Assembly: GCA_032191485.1 (NCBI GenBank)
Contig: JAVDOI010000002.1
Coordinates: 6,341,577-6,405,576, forward strand
Length of the DNA stretch: 64,000 nucleotides
Source: Leptoclinus maculatus
Lineage: Eukaryota > Chordata > Actinopteri > Perciformes > Stichaeidae
Direction of reading: 5' to 3'
Shown in pieces: positions 1 through 12,700 of this stretch. Made by a program: the position numbers and the translations under genes. The notes under the pieces were generated by a model that saw nothing but the letters and a program-made list of their open reading frames with translations, ran no database searches and was not told the origin of the DNA. Each line of letters begins with the position of its first letter. Position 1 is the stretch's first letter.

Positions 1-221
1 TCTATCCTTCCTTGTTTTTCCAATTCGTCGGTTTGCAAGCACACTGTGCACGATGCGTATTATACTGGTGAGGATGTTAAACGCTCACTTGCATTGACCC
101 ACATCACTACAGCCTACTTTAGAATAACTCAAGTTGGGTGCTTAAAAAGCAGCCTTTTTACTTTTTTCATTCTCTTGTGGTATTAACAGACAGACAGATA
201 GACACACACACACACACACAC

Positions 222-3200
222 CTCTGTCTCGGTGTCCCCACACTCCAGTAGGATGCTGGTGGGAGCTGCTGTAGTACCTCCCCTTGGATACTCGGGGTTC
301 TCCAACAGCAGGTTACAGATACTGCAAACAGCAGAGAGAGGCGCTGCGTGTGAACAAAGCTTACACCGACATACACACAGCTACAGGTGGGATGGTGCTT
401 CAATACCTGTCCACCAACACAGAACTGTGCCCTATTGCATATGCGGCAATGAAGTGTACACCTAAATAATTGTTCTGAGAAAAAAAAAATAAACACTAAT
501 ATATACAGTATATCACTCATCACTTTATATGAAGTAGTGGGAGAAAAAAGGCAGATGCTTCTTACACATTCAAGTCTTTCACATTATTCTTTTGGATCAG
601 TTCTGCTACATAGGCTTCGTGGACATCTGGGAAGAGATCCAACTGCAGAGGCGACACCAAGAGTCGGAACAGGCGGAATGTAGTTGGGACAGAGGAGGTG
701 AGAGACACAGTTACACCACAATTCAAATTTAACCGACTGATGAGCTCAAGAGACAGACAGCAGACAACGCAGAGCACAGCGATGCACGGGCCACTTGTGT
801 GATACTCACAACACCAGTGATGAGGGCTCTGACGTGGGGCTGCTGCTCCGCTCCCTCTTGTGGCGCAGAGGGACCGGGCCTCGCGTCCTCTATTCGGGGA
901 ATGTCCTCTGGTGCAGGAGGGACCGCGACCAGACCAGGGGCGGGATTGACTCTTTCTGGGTTTGGAGCTGGAGCCGGAAATCGACGAGCCTCTCCGCTGA
1001 TGTGGGGGACTGAAGCTGTGGGAGCGTGAGGGACGAGAATGTTAGCGTTCACCCTGACGTAGAGGCTGCGGGCCGGTGCGACCCCGCCAGAGGCCCCGGC
1101 CTGTGGCGGAGGATTGGGAACAGCTTCCCCAGGCGCCTGGCTCCCCAGGATGATCCGGTGACCTGCCTCCGGAGGTCCGAGTCTCTCAGGGGCCGCAGCT
1201 ATTAGCACTGCGGGGGGGGCCACCTGTATCACCTGAAGATGCTGCGGGGCCTGGGCCAGGAGCTGTGGTTGAATCTGAATGAGATTGCCCTGCATTAGAT
1301 GGAACGACATGGGCTGCAGGGGGTTCTGGGGCCTGAGCTGCAGCTGGGGTTGGGTTATGAGAGCAGAGGCTAGGATGCTCGGCTGCTGGGGAAGAACGAC
1401 TAGTTTCACCTCCTTCAACGGGGCGATGCGGGGCTGCGGGACGCCGGTCCCGCCGGTCTGGAGCTGTGTCGATGTACCGGGCTGAGACGGCGTCCGTGTG
1501 CAAGACTGGGACTGTGCAGACGAGGTGCTGGCCTGAGGATTGTCTTGTGACTGAGTGCTTGTACCGGCCTTTTCTTGAGTCAGGGTAGAAGAACTGGACG
1601 CAGTCGCACAAGAAGAGTGTGTGGCACTTTTAGAGGTGCTCGCCGTCGCGAGTTCTGAAGGGCCGGCTTGTGGCTGCGCGGGCCCAGATGTGCTGGGCTG
1701 AGGCTGACTGAGTACAGGTATAGGTGCTCTGGATGTGTTGGCATTTGTGGAGGTAGATGGGGTTTGGATGGAAACTTCATGGAGTTCCACTTTTGCAAGC
1801 GCTGACGTACCGGCCTGTTGCTGAGAGTTTGTGTGAAGTTTTGGCTGAGACAGTATGTGCGATGAAGAACCGGGTTGTTGCTGCTGTGCGTGTCCTGAAG
1901 TACCGGACTGCACCGGTGTCTGTGTCTGTGTCCGTATGGCTGTCACTAATGCGGAGGAGTTGGCCTTGGCATCTCTGGAGGTAGAGGGGGCAGAACCGGG
2001 GTCCCCTGTGGGAACCCCAGAGGTTGCGCTACTGTGACCCACAACTTGAATTAGGTTGTGCGAGGCCCCGCTCCATTTCGCTGCTGGGCGAATCACGTGT
2101 CTGCGTGCAGGAGTCAGCGGCTGCAGGAAAACACAGGAGGAGATGATTGGTATGCAATTTCTGATAACAAAACACATAAGACTAAACGATAAAACATTTT
2201 TTGTACAAAGTAAAATGCACTATACAATCTAAGAGCAGGGTTCATCAGTCACCTCCAATATGCTGATGTCGTCATCATCTGCATCGTCCGGGACTAACAC
2301 AGGGCTGCCAGGTATCAGAGTCACAGGCTCCTCGTCCGAATCATCGGAAATGGTGATGAGCTCCCTCTTACGGGAACGGGAGCCTACACGGACGCAATGT
2401 CAAGTAAATATTACAAATGTGTATGATGTGCGTGGCTATTTGTGTCAAAGTGTGTTAAAGAGAAGGGGAAACAACTGAACAGCAGCAAAAATTCTTCAAT
2501 CAAAGATATTTCATAAATTCTTCCAATAGAAAGTGTTATGCGACCGGCCACTGGAGCCTTTGCCACGCTGAGATGGGCATGAAATCCTCTAGTTTTAATA
2601 ATAAGTACAAACAAAAAGCAAACGTGTTTTAACATAATCTGGTTCCTTCCTGTCTGAAGTTACAGTATATGAATGTAGGTATTATAGCTCAATACCAATA
2701 CAGGATGTTTTAGAGTAAAAACAATTATAAAAATAATAATGATGATAAGTGGGCCTTTATCAATTCTCTTTACACAACCCAAAATATAAATAGATATATT
2801 CATAAGGCTCCCTTAAATTAGTATTTTTTTGTGTGCAAGAATCACAACCCAGAAATGTGCTGAGCAGGACATTTTACAGTTGAAAAATAAACTTGTCGCT
2901 ACTCTCTAGTGGACAAACTACAGAATAGTGACTCTTACTAAACATATCTTTGTCTCTTCTTGTCACTTATCGGCTGCAGATAGATACTGACATGTCTGCA
3001 GTGAACTAATATCGGACTAGAGGCCAATATATGATTCATTTATACTGATCTGCTTTTTCCGAGGTGATATTACACGTCTCTCTGGATAAAAGGGTTAAAT
3101 GGTGACTCTGCCTTACACTGACTGACATTGTTACATGTACAATTTGAACTTTGCATTACAAAGAATTAGGAACTCCAACCCTGAAACTATGTCTAGCAGG

Positions 3201-3524
3201 ACTGGTATATAAGCACACAACCAGGAACCAGAGTTAGGTGTAGTTTGAAATGTAAAACCAGGACCATAATAACAATAAGAGTGTGCCAGCGTCATGCAGA
3301 AGCTACAGTGGCCGCACAGTGCAGGATGTCATGTCACACAAACTGGCACTAAGATATAATGCTGTGGACATTGACTCATACAAGTGTGTCTTACCTTGGC
3401 TGCGGTGGACGTTGAAGCTTGCCAGGTGAATGACATCATCATCACTGCCTCCATCTGCCATTGTGAAACTAAGCTTACCCTGAATCAGCCCATACACAGA
3501 GTCACTGCTCAATCAATACCATCT

Positions 3525-3591
<67 letters not shown>

Positions 3592-4480
3592 TAAAGTTCT
3601 GGTATTCCCCTTGAATTTCAACAGATGATTACACTTCACAATGTGTGACATGTCATAACATTTACCAAACACGAGAAAGGTTGGACTCCACCCTGTTACC
3701 GTAAATCACCTTATCACGCAGCGCTAATAAAGAACTTATATGCGACTATCCACTGGCCTGCTCACGTGGCATATTAACAAAAGAGAACTAAACAATGAGG
3801 AAGCTTAACATAAATCTAAAGCATGAGGACCAGGGTTAAGGGGTTATGGTCACCATCTAGATACAACATTAGCTATCTTGTATGTGTTAGCCAACCCAAT
3901 AGGAATGTGTAGAAATATCCACTCCGTCATCTTCACTTGCTAACCCAGCCCTAGTTAGATCTGATCAAAGTTGGCCTGAAATCAATGTAAATCTTCAATG
4001 TTGTTAAAACAGCACACGCTAACACTGCGAGGAGCTGTCAATGTTGCAATGCAAGCTACATAAACTCACGTTACCCATCATCTTGACATCACTCGTGACA
4101 CTGTAACGTTAGCTTAAAATCCGAGCTACTGTTGTTAAAAACAAACATCATTTCCGCGAGGACACACAGAACAAACTGCTCTCCGCTAAGCTAATGTTAA
4201 TTAGCTTGGCTTGCTAGCTAGCTAGCTAGTAGGTTAAGTAGTTAGCTCACTTCTGCCGTGATTTCTGTCCATAACATTGCTTCAAGCAAAACCGCATACA
4301 GTCTGATATCCAGGCATGAATAACACACATGCAGACATGTACATTACCGCAGCTTCGTGTTGGACAGCCAATACAAAACGTCTTCTTTGGGGGGGACTGG
4401 CAAACCGTGAATATCGAAACAAACTGCCAAAACAAGAACAGCAGCAACGTCACGCGTACGGCACATGTCGCTACGTACAG
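222..4480 (-). CDS. rnf216: RNF216 (TRIAD3) E3 ubiquitin ligase, 5' part of gene, partial
   Basis: N-terminal part of the RBR-type ubiquitin ligase RNF216; the gene continues past the left edge, so the RING/IBR catalytic exons are outside the window. Coding exons read on the minus strand: 3461-3395 (acceptor at 3479, start codon at 3461), 2383-2253, 2120-810, 642-566 and 321-222. All have GT/AG borders and their phases join (67+131 nt gives phase 0; the 1311-nt exon is exactly 437 codons). Recognised by MADGGSDDDVIHL at the start (RNF216 family starts with an acidic stretch then VIHL), LITISDDSDEE in the second exon, FPDV...KDLNV in the fourth and LLLENPEYP in the fifth. The third exon is a long Ser/Thr/Gln/Pro-rich, low-complexity, poorly conserved region. 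A noncoding first exon probably ends at donor 4250/4249 in a CpG-rich stretch up to about 4480. About 562 residues are encoded here. Confidence 0.88.
3531..3588 (+). repeat. (CA)n microsatellite
   Basis: About 29 CA units just upstream (minus strand) of rnf216 coding exon 1; the equivalent position in the duplicate (around 7270-7280) has only a short CA stretch. Confidence 0.95.
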
Positions 4481-5186
4481 GCGCGGGGCTTCTGGGAAAA
4501 GTAGTCCCTTAAGGTTCGAGGATCTCTACGGCATTGTAGGCACGAGTGCACCGTGGACAGAGGATAGATTCTATTTACATGTAGACACATTTTGAGTTGC
4601 TATGGTCCCACGTGAAGGAGAGAGAAAGCAATATATATAATATATACATATGTATTGTATATATACACAATATAATGGTTTAACTGAAATATAATATAGA
4701 GTAGTCATTTCAAATATCAAAATCACAAAGGCCATAACATCTTTATTTCCTACATTATATTTAAAATTAAATCTATCAAAAAGGATGTTGAAATTATAAC
4801 TGCACACTCATTCTTTGTTACAGATGTTGGCTCTTTGGACAGCTGGAACGTTGTCCCATAATAGTATGTAAATGATACATAAAGGTTTATTAAATGCATT
4901 CATGTACAGATATTTTTGTTGCTTGATTTGAATAGTCATATATACAGAGAGAGAATAACGCACACGACACAAGGAAGGTATTTTCAATATATATAATCTT
5001 AATTACATTGTATTTTTTCATAAATGTTTAGTAAGTTACAATACTCTTGCATTCCTTACACAGTGAACTCAGAACCTAGAACATGCAGATTGAAATGGTA
5101 CTGCTTAACAGTCTTCAATAATCAACCGACAACTAATTTAAACTTCTTCCACAATGCTCGCTCATCATTTAGATATTTGATTTTAT

Positions 5187-7243
5187 TCACTTTGTTGGAG
5201 GATCAATGGCTGCAAAGAGACTTTGTTCATGGTGGCCGGACTGCACTGGTGTCCGTGTGGCTTTCCTCACTGCGGAGGAGTTGGCATCTCTGGAGGTAGA
5301 GGGGGCAGAACCGGGGTCCCCTGTGGGAACCCGAGAAGTTGCGCTACTGTGACCCACAACTTGAATTAGGTTGTGCGAGGCCCCGCTCAATTTTGCTGGT
5401 TGGCAATTCACGCGTCTGCGTGCAGGAGTCAGCGGCTGCAGGAAAACACAGGAGACGCAAGTTGAAAGATGATTGTACAAAGTAAAATGCAGTATACAAT
5501 CTAAGAGCAGGGTTCATCATGTGCTGTCTGATGTGGTGGTCAGTGATACTGGAGCCCCACAGGGAACTGTTCTGTCTCCCTTCCTGTTCACCTTGTACAC
5601 CACCGACTTCCAGTACAACTCAGGGTCATGCCATCTGCAGAAGTTCTCTGATGACTCTGCAGTGGTCGGGTGTATAAGGGACGGACGGGAGGAGTACAGG
5701 GCAGTAGTGGGTGACTTTGTGGAGTGGGCCGGTAGAAATCACCTGCTGCTGAACGTGGCCAAGACCAGAGAGATGGTGGTCGACTTCAGGAGGAAGACGA
5801 CGGCTCCACAACCACTGAGAGTTCTGGGAGAGGATGTGGACATGGTGGAGGAGTACAAGTACCTGGGTGTCTCCATCGACAACAGACTTAACTGGAAGGC
5901 CAACATCAACGCTGTGTACAAGAAGGGGATGAGTCGACTCTTTTTCTCGAGGAAACTTCGATCCTTCGACGTGTGCAGCAAGATGTTGGAGATGTTCTAC
6001 CAGTCTGTTGTGGCCAGTGCACTTCACTTCTCCGTAGTCTGCTGGGGGAGCAGCATTGGAGCCGGAGACAACAACAGACTTAACAAACTAGTTAAGAAGG
6101 CCGGCTCCATCATTGGCTGCAAACAAGACTATCTGGAACAGGTGGTGGAGAGGAGGACACTGAAGAAACTATTATCCATATTGGATAAGCCGGATCACCC
6201 TCTCCACCACCTACTGCAGGGACAGCGGAGCACTTTCTCCAACAGACTGATCCAGCTCCGCTGTCACAAGGAAAGATACAGGAGAACATTCCTGCCCTCT
6301 GCTATTACACTTTATAACAAATCACCTCTGGCCAGATCATCATCCTTCAAATGACTACAACACTTGCTTGTTGTTGGTGATCCTGCACTACTGTTCAGTT
6401 TGTTTAGTTTACCTAGTTGTTCATTTGATACCATTCTAATTCATTGTATATACTGTGCATTTTTATTTTTATTCTATTTTATCTTATTTTTTATTCTATT
6501 TCTTCAATTCAATATCTGCTCTGTTATTTTATTGTACTGTATATATTGTGCATTTCCATACTTCATATTTTATTCTACTCTGTAACTTGCTGCTGCTACA
6601 AACAAATTTCCCCCTGGGGATGAATAAAGTTTATATCTATCTATCTATCTATCTATCAGTCACCTCCAATACGCTGATGTCGCCATCATCTGCATCGTCT
6701 GGGACTGATACAAGGCTGCCAGGTATCAGAGTCTCCTCGTCCGAATCATCGGAAATGGTGATGAGCTCCCACTTACGGGAACGGGAGCCTACACGGACGC
6801 AATGTCAAGTAAATATTACAAATGTGTATCACGTGTGTGGCTATTTGTGTCTGTGTGGCAAAGTGTGTTAAAGAGAAGGGGAAACAACGGAACAGAACAC
6901 TTTTCATGATGTCTATTGATGATTATTATGTTGGTTCAAAACATTCTTGTTTATACTGTGTATGTTGGTACCATCCAAAATGTCTAGCAGGACTGGTATA
7001 TAAACACACAACCAGGAACCAGAGTTAGGTGTAGTTTGAAATGTAAAACCAGGGCCAAAATAACAAGGAGAGTGTGCCAGCCTCATGCAGAAGCTACAGT
7101 GGCCGCACAGTGCAGGATGTCATGTCACACAAACTGGCACTGAGATGTAATGCTGTGGACATTGACTCATACAAGTGTGTCTTACCGCGGACGTTGAAGC
7201 TTGCCAGGTGAATGACATCGTCATCACTGCCTCCATCTGCCAT
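5187..7243 (-). pseudogene. Truncated tandem copy of the rnf216 5' exons
   Basis: Right-hand copy of a tandem duplication of rnf216. It holds copies of coding exon 1 (7243-7186), exon 2 (6788-6664) and the first part of exon 3 (5435 down to the break at about 5235). Compared with the left copy, exon 1 lacks 9 nt and exon 2 lacks 6 nt, both in frame. All acceptors and donors are intact (TAG acceptor at 6789, GTAAG donor at 7185), and 58+125 nt = 61 codons keep phase 0. The third exon runs across the duplication junction and stops at 5187, giving a possible protein of about 143 aa that ends in junction-derived residues and has no RING domain. The region matching the noncoding first exon and CpG promoter of rnf216 is not recognisable upstream, so expression is doubtful. 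The intron between exon copies 2 and 3 is interrupted by a LINE (5519-6657). I call it a pseudogene, with the caveat that frame was kept. Confidence 0.75.
5519..6657 (+). mobile_element. 5'-truncated CR1/L2-group LINE (family A), copy 1
   Basis: Inserted into the rnf216 duplicate: the flanks read continuously as the equivalent unit 1 sequence (around 2241-2250) once the insert is removed. The reading frame to 6354 carries reverse transcriptase motifs SDTGAPQGTVLSP (motif B) and KFSDDSAVV (motif C, an F-S-D-D box), then VVDFRRK and the thumb and C-terminal region. It begins at the residues VLSDVV, so the 5' part is lost by truncation. The 3' end is the family's untranslated tail followed by a (TCTA)n microsatellite instead of poly-A. 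Target-site duplication is at most about 4 bp (atca). Very similar to the copy at 30241-31773. Confidence 0.85.
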
Positions 7244-7299
7244 TATGACACTAAGCTTACCCTGAATCAGCCGATACACACACAGAGTCACTGCTCAAT

Positions 7300-8060
7300 C
7301 TATAGGCTCGATCGAGATAAACCAGGCCTGCGCCGAATCGATCACCACAATGCATGCTGGTTAGATTTGTGTCCGACTTGATCGCGACTTGCTCTGACGT
7401 CATGCACACGTGGGCAACGATAACCTCACGAGAGCTAGGCGGCCGCAGAACTTTGCTCTCCCCTGACTGCATGACCCCAATGCATGATGGGAAACTTCTG
7501 TCTGTCTTCGGGTCAAAGTGCTGATTGGCTCTTAGATTTTTACAACAAACAGCACGTTAATTAGAAAATCCTAATTTTCTGTGTAATTGTAATATGTAAC
7601 GCTAGATTGTAATAATACTACTAATATATAAGGTAATTTATTTAGCATCTGTAAATAAAGATATTTAGTGAGAAAGCCTACATCCAACTTGATGTCAACT
7701 TGTTTTCAGTCAGAGCTCTGACTCGATTAACGATTGTGAAGCATCACAAAACGTATTAAAAGAAAAGCACAATTGTCACTGATGGAAACGTGCAGTGTTG
7801 CTTTTCCTCCGTGTGTAGACTATTTATGTAGCTGTGATGTTTGGACTGTTGGTTCAGTTTTAACATTCTTAAATTTACGGTTGTATGATTTAGAAATTAC
7901 GCTATCTTCACATATATTTATTTATATAAATGTTGAAATAAATATGACATCCAAGAACTAAAATATGCCCAATCTTATATCCTCAATTAGAACATAGTTC
8001 ATTAAATAAAAAGACATCTAAACTTAAAGACCACTGTGAAAAGTAGATTTATTGTTTTGG
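7300..8060. other. Non-coding stretch with a CpG-rich, dispersed-repeat-like part
   Basis: Sequence of unit 2 that does not align with the rnf216 promoter region of unit 1. 7300-7500 is CpG-rich with a perfect CRE-type palindrome TGACGTCA at 7395-7402 and paired ATGCAT-containing motifs (7351 and 7480 areas); I suspect a DNA-transposon-derived repeat but cannot name it. 7560-8060 is AT-rich with no coding potential seen. Confidence 0.35.
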
Positions 8061-8519
8061 AAAATCCCATTTGTGAGATCAAATATAAAATATAAACATC
8101 TCACATCACAGATTTGCTTCCAGCGCCCTGGAATAGTATGTAATTAATACATTAAAGTTTATTAAATGCATTCATATACAGATATTTATATATTTTTATT
8201 TGGATAGTCATTAGTACAGAGAGAATAACACACACAACACAAGGAAGGTATTTTCAATTTAATTTTCTTTTAATATAATCTTATTTACATTGTATTTTTT
8301 CATAAATGTTTAGTAAGTTACAATACTCTTGCATCCATTACACAGTGAACTCAGAACCTAGAAAATGCAGATTGAAATGGTACTGCTTAACAGTCTTCAA
8401 TAATCAACCGACAACAAATCTAAACTTCTTCCACAATGCTCGCTCATCATTTAGATATTTGATTTCATTCACTTTGTTGGAGGATCAATGGCTGCAAAGA
8501 GACTTTGTTCATTCATGGT

Positions 8520-9773
8520 GGTCTTGAGGACAGGGACTACTGTGTTCTAACATCCAGGTTATGGAGAAGAAGAGATGGGCAGAGAAACCTCAGAAAGAAG
8601 AAAAGATGGTGAAATGGATGATGAAACATGTACGAAAAGCTTATGAGATTTTATTATACATGTAACATGAAACCAAAAGAATTCCTGAAGCCGCCTCCTT
8701 CTCTCCATCCTCGTGGCTCATTTAGATAAATATCCAGGTCACGCCCTCTGACCTCTCCATAACATCAGTAGAGTTAAGATATGAAAATTAGGGCCGGGAC
8801 GATCTTTCCCTTTCACGTCGAATAAATGTAACATGGTATTTCAAACACCAACACAGTCATCATACACTGACAAAAGTATTTCTTCCCAATGATATGAAAA
8901 AAAATAAAAAATATGTAACAAAATTCAATAAAACCCACTTTGTGGATTACTTGAATTGCAAGTGAATTGACCCTTGAACTCTGGTAGAGGGGGTGATCAA
9001 GAGATTAGTGTGGGCTCTTTGTAGAGCAAATAGCAGCTTGGTCAGTAATCACTTAGTAATAAATAATAAAATATCAGAGTGGATCAGAGTGGTAGCAGAT
9101 ACAAACGGAAGAGACAAAAGGTTACCAAAACAGAAGAGCAGGCTCATTTGATCATTTTTACAGCGTAACCGGGTGCTATGCCTGACACACACACACACAC
9201 ACATTCACTCACTCACTCGCTCACTCACACAAAATCACACGTACATGCACACGTTCTGGTACACGACAGTGGTTAAACATGAAGCATGAATACTACTCAA
9301 TCAGCTCGTCAGACAGACAATCAGTCTCCGCCTTGTTCTTCACACGTCTGAATTCAAGGTCTCTGTTCCCAGGCTCGCACGTGATTGGCCGATTCTGTCC
9401 TTTTTGACTCGAGTCAAATTCGCTGTGGCGGTAGACATTCTGAAGAATGACATCATAGCTTGTTAAAACTGAAGGATAAAAATGCTTCTTCAAAACATCT
9501 GAAAAATTTTAAAATACTTTATTTTTTTGTCTGTTTCTTCTTCTTTTTAATCCTTTCCTCTCCCGCTGTGCTTCCTCCTTTAACCGCCAACAGTTCGGTG
9601 GTGAAGAGGTGGCAGGAGGCCGCGTGTTCGTTGTGATGCTTGGCCGCTCCGTATACTCCGTGTATACTTGATATTCTGCTGATGTCTGTGTGTGTATATA
9701 TGTAAAAAGTCAAATAGTTTGTGTGCAAGTGCAAGCGCAAGTGTGACCTTGTGTACGTTGGTTTGTGGATCGG
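8520..9773 (-). other. smurf1 3' untranslated and downstream region
   Basis: No open coding segment was found. Immediately after the smurf1 stop codon (9774) the minus strand holds a plausible AATAAA polyadenylation signal at 9523-9518; longer 3' ends are possible. A short (CA)n and TCAC-rich tract lies at 9181-9230. The block 8130-8516 just distal is the one copied at 4860-5235. Confidence 0.4.
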
Positions 9774-12700
9774 TCACTCCACAGCGAAGCCGCAGGTCTC
9801 CTCCACAGCCGTCAGCAGTTTCTCGTAGAGCTTCTCGTAAGACTCGTAGGGAGGGACGTCTATCCGGTTAAAACTAGGGACGGAAAAGGACAATTAGTCA
9901 CGTCACAACCGACTCTCCTGCAAATATGAATATCCTCTTCTGTTACGTGTCCTCACCATGTGTGAGCCTTGGGCAGGTTGTCTGTGTTGGCGTCTATCAA
10001 GTGGATGGTGAAGAGCCTTGGTCCTGCAGAACCTGTAGAACCTTACACATATACATTCTAGTTATCACTGCTCTACTCTGGTGCACAGAACACTCTTCAG
10101 TCTACAAATAGTGAAAGAAATCAATTAGGTGATGCTTTCAATGTCATGCTAATGTCATTTTAGTATCAACAACAGCACATTAAACTGCGTCTTCTAAAAA
10201 AGTGTGGATTTGCATTTGTACTTCAGTATTTTGTTGTTGTTGAGAATTAATTAAAAAATATTTAAATAATCAAAATAATAATTTTCTGCTTCTAGCACTC
10301 AAACTTCATGTTTGTCATACTGGTATAATATATATCCACACACTTAAGTCTATGCAGAGAACATGTACATGAACATAGTCATTGATGAGAGTACAGTGTG
10401 TGTGTGTGTGTCTGAGTCAGTGCATGTCCCACCCTGCAGTGCTTTGAACCCTTGTAAAGGGACTCTGGTGGAGCCCGTGACGAACTGCAGGAGGCGTCCT
10501 CTCCTCTCCTCGCTGAAGGCCTCCACCGCCTGCCAGAACCACCGCACCGCGTTGCTTTCGCTTGTGCAGTGCTTCAGCCGCGTGTTCGTCTTCCAGTCCG
10601 CAAGATCGATCTTCCCCAGTCCACCGATGATCAACTGGAGGCGAGGGAGAGGTTTGAGGAAGCGGGGCGGGGAGGTTGAGGGTGAATAAATTAAAAAGGA
10701 AGCAACGGGTGGCATGGCAAACATAATGAATTGGGACTTAAATTAATAATAATAATATGGCAAGTGATGTACCTCAAGTTCTTTATGGTCGAAAGGTTTG
10801 AGGAGGTGCTGGGGGATGAGCTCACTGAATCCCTTCTGTAGAGCCAGAAACTGGGCTTCTATTCCCCGCATAAACCTCCAGTTCACATAAAGCCTGAGGA
10901 CAACACACACACACACACACACTGCAGGTTAAATAACTACACTGTAATAAACTGGCAACAGCATTGTGCACAGTGGCTCTTTCTGCTGACAAGACAGTAT
11001 ATTGTTTACCCTCTGTACCAAGGGCATAGTTCGGACAACACCCACATCTAAGATAGAGCAACACTCTCTCACTCTCTCACCTGACGTATTCTTTTTTGTT
11101 GTCCTCAGTGACGGGGATATTGCGGCCATTAGGTTTGAGTTCATGTTGTAAGAACTTCCCAAAGGCATTGTGCTCCACGCAGAATGTGTGGTCGAGGACT
11201 GAAGTGATGTCGTTCTCTCTGCACGAAAAAGCACGAGAACAAGTTAACACACACATGAAATAGTTCACGGTGAAAAAGGCACTCTGCTGTCAGACTCGAC
11301 TCGTGTGTGCTCACAATATCCACACGAGGCTCTTGTGCAACTCCGGGTCGGTGGTCTCCAGGTCGTTGAGCTGGATGGGTTTGCCTAGCAGCTGTTTGTA
11401 GAAGGGCAGCGTGAAGCTCCCGTTGATGTAGTGACCGTGAAAAACGGCCAGGCCCATCACGCGGCCCACAAAGTGGAAATATGACAGGTGGTCCTGAAAG
11501 AAGAGTCACACAGCCGGAGAGACATTCAGAGGCGGTCACATAGGATCAGAGAGGATCGCCGCACTCAGGTCGAGCGTGGTGTGTGTGTGTGTGTGTGTGT
11601 GTACACTCACAGGGTTGATGGAGGAGTCGGGGTTGATCTGTAGTGTGTAGATATTGTCTGTGGAGTACTGGAACAGGCCGTAATAGGGGTTCAACATTTC
11701 ATGACACAGCAGGTACAGCCACTCCCTACAGACAACCACCACATTGTTAACACATGTTAAAAACTCTCAGAGACACATTAAGTAATCATTGAACAATGAG
11801 CAAAACTGCAAAAATATATATGATGTAGTCTGAATTCTCATTGTTTTTAAAAACCAGCAGCTCTAATGAACAGGTGTAGCACTTTAACACGTAGAGTTGC
11901 TTTACGTTGAATATGTCCTCCCCTGAGGAGGCGCTGCAGCTGCCGGTTAAGTCCACTAACTGGATGTTAAGGAAATAAAATGTTCAAATTGAAACAACCA
12001 AAAAACAATGGCAGAAAAATAGGCTGTGGGAAATTAGTCCATAACATTCCCAAAATTCTCGTTAAAGCAGTTTTAGCGATATGGCGTATTTTTGAGAAGC
12101 TGTAAATGAAGTTTAAAAACATAGACTTATGAACTCTACTCAGCATGGTGATGGACTCACGGGATGTGGCTTATGAAAAAGCAACGCTTGGAAAAAAAGT
12201 TTGCTGACAAGTATGGATGTCCTCCAACAAATGTTGAAGTGCTCAGAGATGTGAATTATTACCTGGCCACGCCCCCATAGTCCAGGCCCTCCTCTCCTCT
12301 GAACTTCACCATCAGACGCTTCTTCAGGTCTTTGGGCCTCATCTTCATTATTTGCCGATACGACTCCTGATACCGACACACACACACACACCATCAACAC
12401 ATTATCAGAAACCAAAAGGGACCCACAACACAGCCCCCTGATATCAGTGAAGTTCTTTGAAACGGTTTATTATTATGCACATCAGTGCAGCTTTTGTGCT
12501 CTTCAGAAAGAAAGACAATTTCTGGTTGTTGTGACTGCTGTATGAGTCAGGAGGAGTGTGTCTGTATCAATCTACATTTCCTCAGGAGCTACCCACTCTA
12601 TCCACACTGCTTTCATGGATCTATCTGCGTGTGCGTGAGCCAGACAGCAGCATGGTCTGGTTTTTGGAGAGACCCACCTCAAAGATCTCCTCCCGGGACA

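Larger units (their letters stand above)
1903..8519. repeat. Tandem segmental duplication, two units
   Basis: Unit 1 is about 1903-5235 and unit 2 about 5236-8519. Both hold, in order, the start of rnf216 exon 3, exon 2, exon 1, and a distal non-rnf216 block (4860-5235 and 8130-8516) that is nearly identical in the two units. The order R-A-R'-A' is what a simple tandem duplication gives. The junction at about 5235 joins the end of block A directly to the middle of rnf216 exon 3, with about 2 bp of shared sequence. Unit 2 has lost roughly 700 bp of the intron between exons 1 and 2, its 7310-8100 part is unlike 3520-4850, and it gained a LINE. Divergence of a few percent plus many indels means it is not very recent and not an assembly artefact. 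Confidence 0.82.

Noticed and set aside
3204..3215. TATATAAG word in the rnf216 intron, also present in the duplicate at about 6995
   Set aside because: Conservation is explained by the duplication; no nearby start site, exon or CpG context supports a promoter.
4329..4595. 88-aa plus-strand frame upstream of rnf216
   Set aside because: No family features; it overlaps the presumed CpG promoter and noncoding exon on the other strand.
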